64,000 nt of DNA. Source: Odiellus spinosus. Its lineage: Eukaryota > Arthropoda > Arachnida > Opiliones > Phalangiidae. The stretch spans positions 868,001 through 932,000 of the forward strand of contig OY987234.1 in NCBI GenBank assembly GCA_963920705.1, given 5' to 3'. The translations under genes and the position numbers were made by a program. The notes under the pieces were generated by a model. It was not told the origin of the DNA. It saw only the letters and a list, made by a program, of their open reading frames with translations, and made no database searches. This document shows, one piece after another, positions 1-12,245 of the stretch; the first letter of the stretch is position 1; each line of letters opens with the position of its first letter.

Positions 1-368
1 ATTTCCCAAGTGTAGATCCATAAATTTTCCAAGTTTAGATCCACAAATTTCCCAAGTGTAGATCCACAAATTTCCCAAATGCAGATCCACAAATTTCCCA
101 AGTGCAGATCCACAAATTTCCCAAGTGCAGATACACAAATTTCCCAAGTGCAGATCCACAAATTTCCCAAGTGTATATCCACAAATTTCCCAAGTGCAGA
201 TCCACAAAATTCCCAAGTGCAGATCCACAAACTTCCCAAGTGTAGATCCACAAATTTCCCAAGTGCAGATCCACAAATTTCCCAAGTGTAGATCCACAAA
301 TTTCCCAAGTGTAGATCCACAAATTTCCCATGTGCAGATCCACAAATTTCCCAAGTGTAGATCCACAA

Positions 369-414
369 ATTTCAGAAGTGTAGATCCACAAATTTCCCAA
401 ATGTAGATCCACAA
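369..414 (+). repeat. Type example of the TTTCAGAAG + CCCAAATG module
   Basis: One unit has CCCAAG changed to CAGAAG, and the next has G10A (CCCAAATG). The pair recurs in this order in all four zones, for example near 0.81, 3.55, 7.62, 18.0, 29.25, 47.14 and 60.24 kb. In zone III its second unit reads CCGAAATG and in parts of zone IV CCCAAAGG, so the second unit serves as a zone label. CAGAAG puts a TGA on the minus strand and ends many of the spurious open frames there. Confidence 0.85.
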
Positions 415-460
415 ATTTCCCAAGTGCAGATCCACAATGTTCCCAAGTGCAGATCCACAA

Positions 461-506
461 ATTTCCCAAGTGCACATCCACAAATTTCCCAAGTGCAGAT
501 AATCAA
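461..506 (+). repeat. Type example of the GCACATCC + AGATAATC punctuation module
   Basis: Two consecutive units carry a G15C change (GTGCACATCC) and then three clustered substitutions at positions 18-20 (AGATCCAC becomes AGATAATC). The AATC site was located at 501, 938, 1375, 1628, 2203, 2502, 2732, 3238, 3675, 3928, 4503, 4894, 5354, 5653, 5906, 6573, 6803, 7309, 7746, 8183 and 8436. The first 19 spacings are 19, 19, 11, 25, 13, 10, 22, 19, 11, 25, 17, 20, 13, 11, 29, 10, 22, 19 and 19 units. The module continues through all zones to beyond 62 kb. The AGATAATC unit destroys the otherwise regular GATC and creates a TGA on the minus strand. Confidence 0.9.
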
Positions 507-2300
507 ATTTCCCAAGTGTAGATCCACAAATTTCCCAAGTGTAGATCCACAAATTTCCCAAGTGCAGATCCACAAATTTCCCAAGTGCAGATCCACAAAT
601 TTCCCAAGTGTATATCCACAAATTTCCCAAGTGCAGATCCACAAATTTCCCAAGTGCAGATCCACAAATTTCCCAAGTGTAGATCCACAAATTTCCCAAG
701 TGCAGATCCACAAATTTCCCAAGTGTAGATCCACAAATTTCCCAAGTGTAGATCCACAAATTTCCCATGTGCAGATCCACAAATTTCCCAAGTGTAGATC
801 CACAAATTTCAGAAGTGTAGATCCACAAATTTCCCAAATGTAGATCCAAAATTTTCCCAAGTGCAGATCCACAAAGTTCCCAAGTGCAGATCCACAAATT
901 TCCCAAGTGCACATCCACAAATTTCCCAAGTGCAGATAATCAAATTTCCCAAGTGTAGATCCACAAATTTCCCAAGTGTAGATCCACAAATTTCCCAAGT
1001 GTAGATCCACAAATTTCCCAAATGCAGATCCACAAATTTCCCAAGTGCAGATCCACAAATTTCCCAAGTGCAGTTACACAAATTTCCCAAGTGCAGATCC
1101 ACAAATTTCCCAAGTGTATATCCACAAATTTCCCAAGTGCAGATCCACAAATTTCCCAAGTGCAGATCCACAAATTTCCCAAGTGTAGATCCACAAATTT
1201 CCCAAGTGCAGATTCACAAATTTCCCAAGTGCAGATCCACAAATTTCCCAAGTGCAGATCCACAAATTTCCCAAGTGCAGATCCACAATTTTCCCAAGTG
1301 CAGATCCACAAAGTTCCCAAGTGCAGATCCACAAATTTCCCAAGTGCACATCCACAAATTTCCCAAGTGCAGATAATCAAATTTCCCAAGTGTAGATCCA
1401 CAAATTTCCCAAGTGTAGATCCACAAATTTCCCAAGTGTAGATCCACAAATTTCCCAAGTGCAGATCCACAAATTTCCCAAGTGCAGATCCACAAATTTC
1501 CCAAGTGCAGATCCACAAATTTCCCAAGTGCAGATCCAAAATTTTCCCAAGTGCAGATCCACAAAGTTCACAAGTGCAGATCCACAAATTTCCCAAGTGC
1601 ACATCCACAAATTTCCCAAGTGCAGATAATCAAATTTCCCAAGTGTAGATCCACAAATTTCCCAAGTGTAGATCCACAAATTTCCCATGTGCAGATCCAC
1701 AAATTTCCCAAGTGTAGATCCACAAATTTCAGAAGTGTAGATCCACAAATTTCCCAAATGTAGATCCAACAATTTCCCAAGTGTAGATCCACAAATTTCC
1801 CAAGTGCAGATCCACAAATTTCCCAAGTGTAGATCTACAAATTTCCCAAGTGCAGATCCACAAATTTCCCAAATGTAGATCCACAAATTTCCCATGTGCA
1901 GATCCACAAATTTCCCAAGTGCAGATTCACAAATTTCCCAAGTGCAGATCCAAAAATTTCCCAAGTGCAGATCCTCAAATTTCCCAAGTATAGATCCGAA
2001 AATTTCCCAAGTGTAGATCCACAAATTTCCCAAGTGTAGATCCACAAATTTCCCATGTGCAGATCCACAAATTTCCCAAGTGCAGATCCACAAATTTCCC
2101 AAGTGCAGATCCACAATTTTCCCAAGTGGAGATCCACAAAGTTCCCAAGTGCAGATCCACAAATTTCCCAAGTGCACATCCACAAATTTCCCAAGTGCAG
2201 ATAATCAAATTTCCCAAGTGTAGATCCACAAATTTCCCAAGTGTAGAACCACAAATTTCCCAAGTGTAGATCCACAAATTTCCCAAGTACAGATCCAAAA

Positions 2301-3757
2301 ATTTCCCAAGTGCAGATCCACAAATTTCCCAAGTGCATATCCACAATATTCCCAAGTGCAGATCCACAAATTTCCCAAGTGCAGATCCACAAATTTCCCA
2401 AGTGCAGATACACAAATTTCCCAAGTGCAGATCCACAAATTTCCCAAGTGCAGATCCAAAAATTTCCCAAGTGCACATCCACAAATTTCCCAAGTGCAGA
2501 TAATCAAATTTCCCAAGTGTAGATCCACAAATTTCCCAAGTGTAGATCCACAAATTTCCCAAGTGTATTTCCACAAATTTCCCAAGTGCAGATCCACAAA
2601 TTTCCCAAGTGCAGATCCACAAATTTCCCAAGTGCAGATCCAAAATTTTCCCAAGTGCAGATCCACAAAATTCCCAAGTGCAGATCCACAAATTTCCCAA
2701 GTGCACATCCACAAATTTCCCAAGTGCAGATAATCAAATTTCCCAAGTGTAGATCCATAAATTTTCCAAGTTTAGATCCACAAATTTCCCAAGTGTAGAT
2801 CCACAAATTTCCCAAATGCAGATCCACAAATTTCCCAAGTGCAGATCCACAAATTTCCCAAGTGCAGATACACAAATTTCCCAAGTGCAGATCCACAAAT
2901 TTCCCAAGTGTATATCCACAAATTTCCCAAGTGCAGATCCACAAATTTCCCAAGTGCAGATCCACAAACTTCCCAAGTGTAGATCCACAAATTTCCCAAG
3001 TGCAGATCCACAAATTTCCCAAGTGTAGATCCACAAATTTCCCAAGTGTAGATCCACAAATTTCCCATGTGCAGATCCACAAATTTCCCAAGTGTAGATC
3101 CACAAATTTCAGAAGTGTAGATCCACAAATTTCCCAAATGTAGATCCACAAATTTCCCAAGTGCAGATCCACAATGTTCCCAAGTGCAGATCCACAAATT
3201 TCCCAAGTGCACATCCACAAATTTCCCAAGTGCAGATAATCAAATTTCCCAAGTGTAGATCCACAAATTTCCCAAGTGTAGATCCACAAATTTCCCAAGT
3301 GCAGATCCACAAATTTCCCAAGTGCAGATCCACAAATTTCCCAAGTGTATATCCACAAATTTCCCAAGTGCAGATCCACAAATTTCCCAAGTGCAGATCC
3401 ACAAATTTCCCAAGTGTAGATCCACAAATTTCCCAAGTGCAGATCCACAAATTTCCCAAGTGTAGATCCACAAATTTCCCAAGTGTAGATCCACAAATTT
3501 CCCATGTGCAGATCCACAAATTTCCCAAGTGTAGATCCACAAATTTCAGAAGTGTAGATCCACAAATTTCCCAAATGTAGATCCACAAATTTCCCAAGTG
3601 CAGATCCACAAAGTTCCCAAGTGCAGATCCACAAATTTCCCAAGTGCACATCCACAAATTTCCCAAGTGCAAATAATCAAATTTCCCAAGTGTAGATCCA
3701 CAAATTTCCCAAGTGTAGATCCACAAATTTCCCAAGTGTAGATCCACAAATTTCCCA
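2301..3757 (+). repeat. Segment copied at 6372-7828 (offset 4,071 bp, 177 units)
   Basis: The copies share CACAATATTCCC, the GTGTATTTCC unit, the AAATTTTCC/TTTAG signature and two CAGAAG/AAATG modules in order. The match ends on the left where AGATCCAAAA meets AGATCCACAATTTT, and on the right where AAGTGCAG meets AAATGCAG. Confidence 0.75.
2738..3567 (+). repeat. Third copy of the 1-830 segment (offset 2,737 bp, 119 units)
   Basis: The ATAAATTTTCC/AAGTTTAG signature, the TGTATATCC, CATGTG and CAGAAG/AAATG units and the AATC module follow in the same order as in 1-830. One visible difference is near 2,967, where this copy reads CACAAATTTCCC against CACAAAATTCCC in the first. Confidence 0.8.
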
Positions 3758-5295
3758 AGTGCAGATCCACAAATTTCCCAAGTGCAGATCCACAAATTTC
3801 CCAAGTGCAGATCCACAAATTTCCCAAGTGCAGATCCAAAATTTTCCCAAGTGCAGATCCACAAAGTTCCCAAGTGCAGATCCACAAATTTCCCAAGTGC
3901 ACATCCACAAATTTCCCAAGTGCAGATAATCAAATTTCCCAAGTGTAGATCCACAAATTTCCCAAGTGTAGATCCACAAATTTCCCATGTGCAGATCCAC
4001 AAATTTCCCAAGTGTAGATCCACAAATTTCAGAAGTGTAGATCCACAAATTTCCCAAATGTAGATCCACAAATTTCCCAAGTGTAGATCCACAAATTTCC
4101 CAAGTGCAGATCCACAAATTTCCCAAGTGTAGATCTACAAATTTCCCAAGTGTAGATCCACAAATTTCCCAAATGTAGATCCACAAATTTCCCATGTGCA
4201 GATCCACAAATTTCCCAAGTGCAGATTCACAAATTTCCCAAGTGCAGATCCAAAAATTTCCCAAGTGCAGATCCTCAAATTTCCCAAGTATAGATCCGAA
4301 AATTTCCCAAGTGTAGATCCACAAATTTCCCAAGTGTAGATCCACAAATTTCCCATGTGCAGATCCACAAATTTCCCAAGTGCAGATCCACAAATTTCCC
4401 AAGTGCAGATCCACAATTTTCCCAAGTGGAGATCCACAAAGTTCCCAAGTGCAGATCCACAAATTTCCCAAGTGCACATCCACAAATTTCCCAAGTGCAG
4501 ATAATCAAATTTCCCAAGTGTAGATCCACAAATTTCCCAAGTGTAGAACCACAAATTTCCAAAGTGTAGATCCACAAATTTCCCAAGTGCAGATCCAAAA
4601 ATTTCCCAAGTGCAGATCCACAAATTTCCCAAGTGCATATCCACAAATTTCCCAAGTGCAGATCCACAAATTTCCCAAGTGCAGATCCACAAATTTCCCA
4701 AGTGCAGATACACAAATTTCCCAAGTGCAGATCCACAAATTTCCCAAGTGCAGATCCAAAAATTTCCCAAGTGCAGATCCACAATTTTCCCAAGTGCAGA
4801 TCCACAAAGTTCCCAAGTGCAGATCCACAAAGTTCCCAAGTGCAGATCCACAAATTTCCTAAGTGCACATCCACAAATTTCCCAAGTGCAGATAATCAAA
4901 TTTCCCAAGTGTAGATCCACAAATTTCCCAAGTGTAGATCCACAAATTTCCCAAGTGTATTTCCACAAATTTCCCAAGTGCAGATCCACAAATTTCCCAA
5001 GTGCAGATCCACAAATTTCCCAAGTGCAGATCCAAAATTTTCCCAAGTGCAGATCCACAAAATTCCCAAGTGCAGATCCACAAATTTCCCAAGTGCACAT
5101 CCACAAATTTCCCAAGTGCAGATCCACAAACTTCCCAAGTGTAGATCCACAAATTTCCCAAGTGCAGATCCACAAATTTCCCAAGTGTAGATCCACAAAT
5201 TTCCCAAGTGTAGATCCACAAATTTCCCATGTGCAGATCCACAAATTTCCCAAGTGTAGATCCACAAATTTCAGAAGTGTAGATCCACAAATTTC
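3413..5295 (+). repeat. Segment copied at 10428-12310 (offset 7,015 bp, 305 units)
   Basis: About 1.9 kb of matching variant order. Seen differences include TTCCTAAG (near 4,857) against TTCCCAAG (near 11,872), and AAGTGGAG against AATTGGAG near 11,440. This block also overlaps the 4070-5625 repeat, so the region around 4-5 kb exists in at least three related copies in zone I. Confidence 0.75.
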
Positions 5296-5625
5296 CCAAG
5301 TGCAGATCCACAAATTTCCCAAGTGCACATCCACAAATTTCCCAAGTGCAGATAATCAAATTTCCCAAGTGTAGATCCATAAATTTTCCAAGTTTAGATC
5401 CACAAATTTCCCAAGTGTAGATCCACAAATTTCCCAAATGCAGATCCACAAATTTCCCAAGTGCAGATCCACAAATTTCCCAAGTGCAGATACACAAATT
5501 TCCCAAGTGCAGATCCACAAATTTCCCAAGTGTATATCCACAAATTTCCCAAGTGCAGATCCACAAATTTCCCAAGTGCAGATCCACAAACTTCCCAAGT
5601 GTAGATCCACAAATTTCCCAAGTGC
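4070..5625 (+). repeat. Segment copied at 8578-10133 (offset 4,508 bp, 196 units)
   Basis: The two copies share every marked variant I checked, including TTCCTAAGTGC, doubled CACAAAGTTCCC units and the CACAAACTTCCC unit. The left limit is set by GATCCACAAATT against GATCCAACAATT, and the right limit by AGTGCACATC against AGTGCAGATC. Confidence 0.8.
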
Positions 5626-6808
5626 ACATCCACAAATTTCCCAAGTGCAGATAATCAAATTTCCCAAGTGTAGATCCACAAATTTCCCAAGTGTAGATCC
5701 ACAAATTTCCCAAGTGTAGATCCACAAATTTCCCAAGTGCAGATCCACAAATTTCCCAAGTGCAGATCCACAAATTTCCCAAGTGCAGATCCACAAATTT
5801 CCCAAGTGCAGATCCAAAATTTTCCCAAGTGCAGATCCACAAAGTTCACAAGTGCAGATCCACAAATTTCCCAAGTGCACATCCACAAATTTCCCAAGTG
5901 CAGATAATCAAATTTCCCAAGTGTAGATCCACAAATTTCCCAAGTGTAGATCCACAAATTTCCCATGTGCAGATCCACAAATTTCCCAAGTGTAGATCCA
6001 CAAATTTCAGAAGTGTAGATCCACAAATTTCCCAAATGTAGATCCAACAATTTCCCAAGTGTAGATCCACAAATTTCCCAAGTGCAGATCCACAAATTTC
6101 CCAAGTGTAGATCTACAAATTTCCCAAGTGCAGATCCACAAATTTCCCAAATGTAGATCCACAAATTTCCCATGTGCAGATCCACAAATTTCCCAAGTGC
6201 AGATTCACAAATTTCCCAAGTGCAGATCCTCAAATTTCCCAAGTATAGATCCGAAAATTTCCCAAGTGTAGATCCACAAATTTCCCAAGTGTAGATCCAC
6301 AAATTTCCCATGTGCAGATCCACAAATTTCCCAAGTGCAGATCCACAAATTTCCCAAGTGCAGATCCACAATTTTCCCAAGTGCAGATCCACAAATTTCC
6401 CAAGTGCATATCCACAATATTCCCAAGTGCAGATCCACAAATTTCCCAAGTGCAGATCCACAAATTTCCCAAGTGCAGATACACAAATTTCCCAAGTGCA
6501 GATCCACAAATTTCCCAAGTGCAGATCCAAAAATTTCCCAAGTGCACATCCACAAATTTCCCAAGTGCAGATAATCAAATTTCCCAAGTGTAGATCCACA
6601 AATTTCCCAAGTGTAGATCCACAAATTTCCCAAGTGTATTTCCACAAATTTCCCAAGTGCAGATCCACAAATTTCCCAAGTGCAGAACCACAAATTTCCC
6701 AAGTGCAGATCCAAAATTTTCCCAAGTGCAGATCCACAAAATTCCCAAGTGCAGATCCACAAATTTCCCAAGTGCACATCCACAAATTTCCCAAGTGCAG
6801 ATAATCAA

Positions 6809-9283
6809 ATTTCCCAAGTGTAGATCCATAAATTTTCCAAGTTTAGATCCACAAATTTCCCAAGTGTAGATCCACAAATTTCCCAAATGCAGATCCACAA
6901 ATTTCCCAAGTGCAGATCCACAAATTTCCCAAGTGCAGATACACAAATTTCCCAAGTGCAGATCCACAAATTTCCCAAGTGTATATCCACAAATTTCCCA
7001 AGTGCAGATCCACAAAATTCCCAAGTGCAGATCCACAAACTTCCCAAGTGTAGATCCACAAATTTCCCAAGTGCAGATCCACAAATTTCCCAAGTGTAGA
7101 TCCACAAATTTCCCAAGTGTAGATCCACAAATTTCCCATGTGCAGATCCACAAATTTCCCAAGTGTAGATCCACAAATTTCAGAAGTGTAGATCCACAAA
7201 TTTCCCAAATGTAGATCCACAAATTTCCCAAGTGCAGATCCACAATGTTCCCAAGTGCAGATCCACAAATTTCCCAAGTGCACATCCACAAATTTCCCAA
7301 GTGCAGATAATCAAATTTCCCAAGTGTAGATCCACAAATTTCCCAAGTGTAGATCCACAAATTTCCCAAGTGCAGATCCACAAATTTCCCAAGTGCAGAT
7401 CCACAAATTTCCCAAGTGTATATCCACAAATTTCCCAAGTGCAGATCCACAAATTTCCCAAGTGCAGATCCACAAATTTCCCAAGTGTAGATCCACAAAT
7501 TTCCCAAGTGCAGATCCACAAATTTCCCAAGTGTAGATCCACAAATTTCCCAAGTGTAGATCCACAAATTTCCCATGTGCAGATCCACAAATTTCCCAAG
7601 TGTAGATCCACAAATTTCAGAAGTGTAGATCCACAAATTTCCCAAATGTAGATCCAAAATTTTCCCAAGTGCAGATCCACAAAGTTCCCAAGTGCAGATC
7701 CACAAATTTCCCAAGTGCACATCCACAAATTTCCCAAGTGCAGATAATCAAATTTCCCAAGTGTAGATCCACAAATTTCCCAAGTGTAGATCCACAAATT
7801 TCCCAAGTGTAGATCCACAAATTTCCCAAATGCAGATCCACAAATTTCCCAAGTGCAGATCCACAAATTTCCCAAGTGCAGTTACACAAATTTCCCAAGT
7901 GCAGATCCACAAATTTCCCAAGTGTATATCCACAAATTTCCCAAGTGCAGATCCACAAATTTCCCAAGTGCAGATCCACAAATTTCCCAAGTGTAGATCC
8001 ACAAATTTCCCAAGTGCAGATTCACAAATTTCCCAAGTGCAGATCCACAAATTTCCCAAGTGCAGATCCACAAATTTCCCAAGTGCAGATCCACAATTTT
8101 CCCAAGTGCAGATCCACAAAGTTCCCAAGTGCAGATCCACAAATTTCCCAAGTGCACATCCACAAATTTCCCAAGTGCAGATAATCAAATTTCCCAAGTG
8201 TAGATCCACAAATTTCCCAAGTGTAGATCCACAAATTTCCCAAGTGTAGATCCACAAATTTCCCAAGTGCAGATCCACAAATTTCCCAAGTGCAGATCCA
8301 CAAATTTCCCAAGTGCAGATCCACAAATTTCCCAAGTGCAGATCCAAAATTTTCCCAAGTGCAGATCCACAAAGTTCACAAGTGCAGATCCACAAATTTC
8401 CCAAGTGCACATCCACAAATTTCCCAAGTGCAGATAATCAAATTTCCCAAGTGTAGATCCACAAATTTCCCAAGTGTAGATCCACAAATTTCCCATGTGC
8501 AGATCCACAAATTTCCCAAGTGTAGATCCACAAATTTCAGAAGTGTAGATCCACAAATTTCCCAAATGTAGATCCAACAATTTCCCAAGTGTAGATCCAC
8601 AAATTTCCCAAGTGCAGATCCACAAATTTCCCAAGTGTAGATCTACAAATTTCCCAAGTGTAGATCCACAAATTTCCCAAATGTAGATCCACAAATTTCC
8701 CATGTGCAGATCCACAAATTTCCCAAGTGCAGATTCACAAATTTCCCAAGTGCAGATCCAAAAATTTCCCAAGTGCAGATCCTCAAATTTCCCAAGTATA
8801 GATCCGAAAATTTCCCAAGTGTAGATCCACAAATTTCCCAAGTGTAGATCCACAAATTTCCCATGTGCAGATCCACAAATTTCCCAAGTGCAGATCCACA
8901 AATTTCCCAAGTGCAGATCCACAATTTTCCCAAGTGGAGATCCACAAAGTTCCCAAGTGCAGATCCACAAATTTCCCAAGTGCACATCCACAAATTTCCC
9001 AAGTGCAGATAATCAAATTTCCCAAGTGTAGATCCACAAATTTCCCAAGTGTAGAACCACAAATTTCCAAAGTGTAGATCCACAAATTTCCCAAGTGCAG
9101 ATCCAAAAATTTCCCAAGTGCAGATCCACAAATTTCCCAAGTGCATATCCACAAATTTCCCAAGTGCAGATCCACAAATTTCCCAAGTGCAGATCCACAA
9201 ATTTCCCAAGTGCAGATACACAAATTTCCCAAGTGCAGATCCACAAATTTCCCAAGTGCAGATCCAAAAATTTCCCAAGTGCA
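6809..9283 (+). repeat. Second copy of the 1-2475 segment
   Basis: Same variant order as 1-2475. From about 8,578 it also matches 4,070 onward at an offset of 4,508 bp, and past 9,283 only that second match continues. The block is therefore mosaic, one sister on the left and another on the right, as expected from unequal exchange or gene conversion between copies. Confidence 0.8.
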
Positions 9284-12245
9284 GATCCACAATTTTCCCA
9301 AGTGCAGATCCACAAAGTTCCCAAGTGCAGATCCACAAAGTTCCCAAGTGCAGATCCACAAATTTCCTAAGTGCACATCCACAAATTTCCCAAGTGCAGA
9401 TAATCAAATTTCCCAAGTGTAGATCCACAAATTTCCCAAGTGTAGATCCACAAATTTCCCAAGTGTATTTCCACAAATTTCCCAAGTGCAGATCCACAAA
9501 TTTCCCAAGTGCAGATCCACAAATTTCCCAAGTGCAGATCCAAAATTTTCCCAAGTGCAGATCCACAAAATTCCCAAGTGCAGATCCACAAATTTCCCAA
9601 GTGCACATCCACAAATTTCCCAAGTGCAGATCCACAAACTTCCCAAGTGTAGATCCACAAATTTCCCAAGTGCAGATCCACAAATTTCCCAAGTGTAGAT
9701 CCACAAATTTCCCAAGTGTAGATCCACAAATTTCCCATGTGCAGATCCACAAATTTCCCAAGTGTAGATCCACAAATTTCAGAAGTGTAGATCCACAAAT
9801 TTCCCAAGTGCAGATCCACAAATTTCCCAAGTGCACATCCACAAATTTCCCAAGTGCAGATAATCAAATTTCCCAAGTGTAGATCCATAAATTTTCCAAG
9901 TTTAGATCCACAAATTTCCCAAGTGTAGATCCACAAATTTCCCAAATGCAGATCCACAAATTTCCCAAGTGCAGATCCACAAATTTCCCAAGTGCAGATA
10001 CACAAATTTCCCAAGTGCAGATCCACAAATTTCCCAAGTGTATATCCACAAATTTCCCAAGTGCAGATCCACAAATTTCCCAAGTGCAGATCCACAAACT
10101 TCCCAAGTGTAGATCCACAAATTTCCCAAGTGCAGATCCACAAATTTCCCAAGTGTAGATCCACAAATTTCCCAAGTGTAGATCCACAAATTTCCCATGT
10201 GCAGATCCACAAATTTCCCAAGTGTAGATCCACAAATTTCAGAAGTGTAGATCCACAAATTTCCCAAATGTAGATCCACAAATTTCCCAAGTGCAGATCC
10301 ACAATGTTCCCAAGTGCAGATCCACAAATTTCCCAAGTGCACATCCACAAATTTCCCAAGTGCAGATAATCAAATTTCCCAAGTGCAGATCCACAAATTT
10401 CCCAAGTGCAGATCCACAAATTTCAAAAGTGTAGATCCACAAATTTCCCAAGTGCAGATCCACAAATTTCCCAAGTGTAGATCCACAAATTTCCCAAGTG
10501 TAGATCCACAAATTTCCCATGTGCAGATCCACAAATTTCCCAAGTGTAGATCCACAAATTTCAGAAGTGTAGATCCACAAATTTCCCAAATGTAGATCCA
10601 CAAATTTCCCAAGTGCAGATCCACAAAGTTCCCAAGTGCAGATCCACAAATTTCCCAAGTGCACATCCACAAATTTCCCAAGTGCAGATAATCAAATTTC
10701 CCAAGTGTAGATCCACAAATTTCCCAAGTGTAGATCCACAAATTTCCCAAGTGTAGATCCACAAATTTCCCAAGTGCAGATCCACAAATTTCCCAAGTGC
10801 AGATCCACAAATTTCCCAAGTGCAGATCCACAAATTTCCCAAGTGCAGATCCAAAATTTTCCCAAGTGCAGATCCACAAAGTTCCCAAGTGCAGATCCAC
10901 AAATTTCCCAAGTGCACATCCACAAATTTCCCAAGTGCAGATAATCAAATTTCCCAAGTGTAGATCCACAAATTTCCCAAGTGTAGATCCACAAATTTCC
11001 CATGTGCAGATCCACAAATTTCCCAAGTGTAGATCCACAAATTTCAGAAGTGTAGATCCACAAATTTCCCAAATGTAGATCCACAAATTTCCCAAGTGTA
11101 GATCCACAAATTTCCCAAGTGCAGATCCACAAATTTCCCAAGTGTAGATCTACAAATTTCCCAAGTGTAGATCCACAAATTTCCCAAATGTAGATCCACA
11201 AATTTCCCATGTGCAGATCCACAAATTTCCCAAGTGCAGATTCACAAATTTCCCAAGTGCAGATCCAAAAATTTCCCAAGTGCAGATCCTCAAATTTCCC
11301 AAGTATAGATCCGAAAATTTCCCAAGTGTAGATCCACAAATTTCCCAAGTGTAGATCCACAAATTTCCCATGTGCAGATCCACAAATTTCCCAAGTGCAG
11401 ATCCACAAATTTCCCAAGTGCAGATCCACAATTTTCCCAATTGGAGATCCACAAAGTTCCCAAGTGCAGATCCACAAATTTCCCAAGTGCACATCCACAA
11501 ATTTCCCAAGTGCAGATAATCAAATTTCCCAAGTGTAGATCCACAAATTTCCCAAGTGTAGAACCACAAATTTCCAAAGTGTAGATCCACAAATTTCCCA
11601 AGTGCAGATCCAAAAATTTCCCAAGTGCAGATCCACAAATTTCCCAAGTGCATATCCACAAATTTCCCAAGTGCAGATCCACAAATTTCCCAAGTGCAGA
11701 TCCACAAATTTCCCAAGTGCAGATACACAAATTTCCCAAGTGCAGATCCACAAATTTCCCAAGTGCAGATCCAAAAATTTCCCAAGTGCAGATCCACAAT
11801 TTTCCCAAGTGCAGATCCACAAAGTTCCCAAGTGCAGATCCACAAAGTTCCCAAGTGCAGATCCACAAATTTCCCAAGTGCACATCCACAAATTTCCCAA
11901 GTGCAGATAATCAAATTTCCCAAGTGTAGATCCACAAATTTCCCAAGTGTAGATCCACAAATTTCCCAAGTGTATTTCCACAAATTTCCCAAGTGCAGAT
12001 CCACAAATTTCCCAAGTGCAGATCCACAAATTTCCCAAGTGCAGATCCAAAATTTTCCCAAGTGCAGATCCACAAAATTCCCAAGTGCAGATCCACAAAT
12101 TTCCCAAGTGCACATCCACAAATTTCCCAAGTGCAGATCCACAAACTTCCCAAGTGTAGATCCACAAATTTCCCAAGTGCAGATCCACAAATTTCCCAAG
12201 TGTAGATCCACAAATTTCCCAAGTGTAGATCCACAAATTTCCCAT

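Larger units (their letters stand above)
1..2475 (+). repeat. Segment copied at 6809-9283 (offset 6,808 bp, 296 units)
   Basis: The order of marked variants from the left edge to about 2,475 is reproduced from 6,809 to 9,283 with few substitutions. Examples are GTAC against GTGC near 2,289 and a TTCCC/TTCCA difference near 2,251. The match fails at about 2,475, where the second copy continues like the segment at 4.8 kb. The left edge is the window edge, so the duplicated segment may begin earlier. Confidence 0.85.
1290..4775 (+). repeat. Repeat pair 1290-2475 and 3590-4775 (offset 2,300 bp, 100 units)
   Basis: Both copies carry the sequence of AATC modules, GATCTACAAA, AGATTCACAA, GATCCTCAAA, AAGTATAGATCCG and GTGGAGATCC units in the same order. 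The second copy has AAATAATC where the first has AGATAATC (near 3,672). A related shorter copy lies at about 5,603-6,229 (offset 4,278 bp from 1,325-1,951) and lacks one unit at its right end. Confidence 0.8.

Noticed and set aside
461-506. GTGCAC and GATC palindromes as regulatory or protein-binding sites
   Set aside because: GATC occurs in nearly every unit and GTGCAC arises from one substitution. No independent signal suggests a site.
79-843. Short plus-strand open frames (MQIHKFPK-type peptides)
   Set aside because: They are runs of C-type units between TAG-containing T-type units. They recur wherever such runs occur and have no coding signature.
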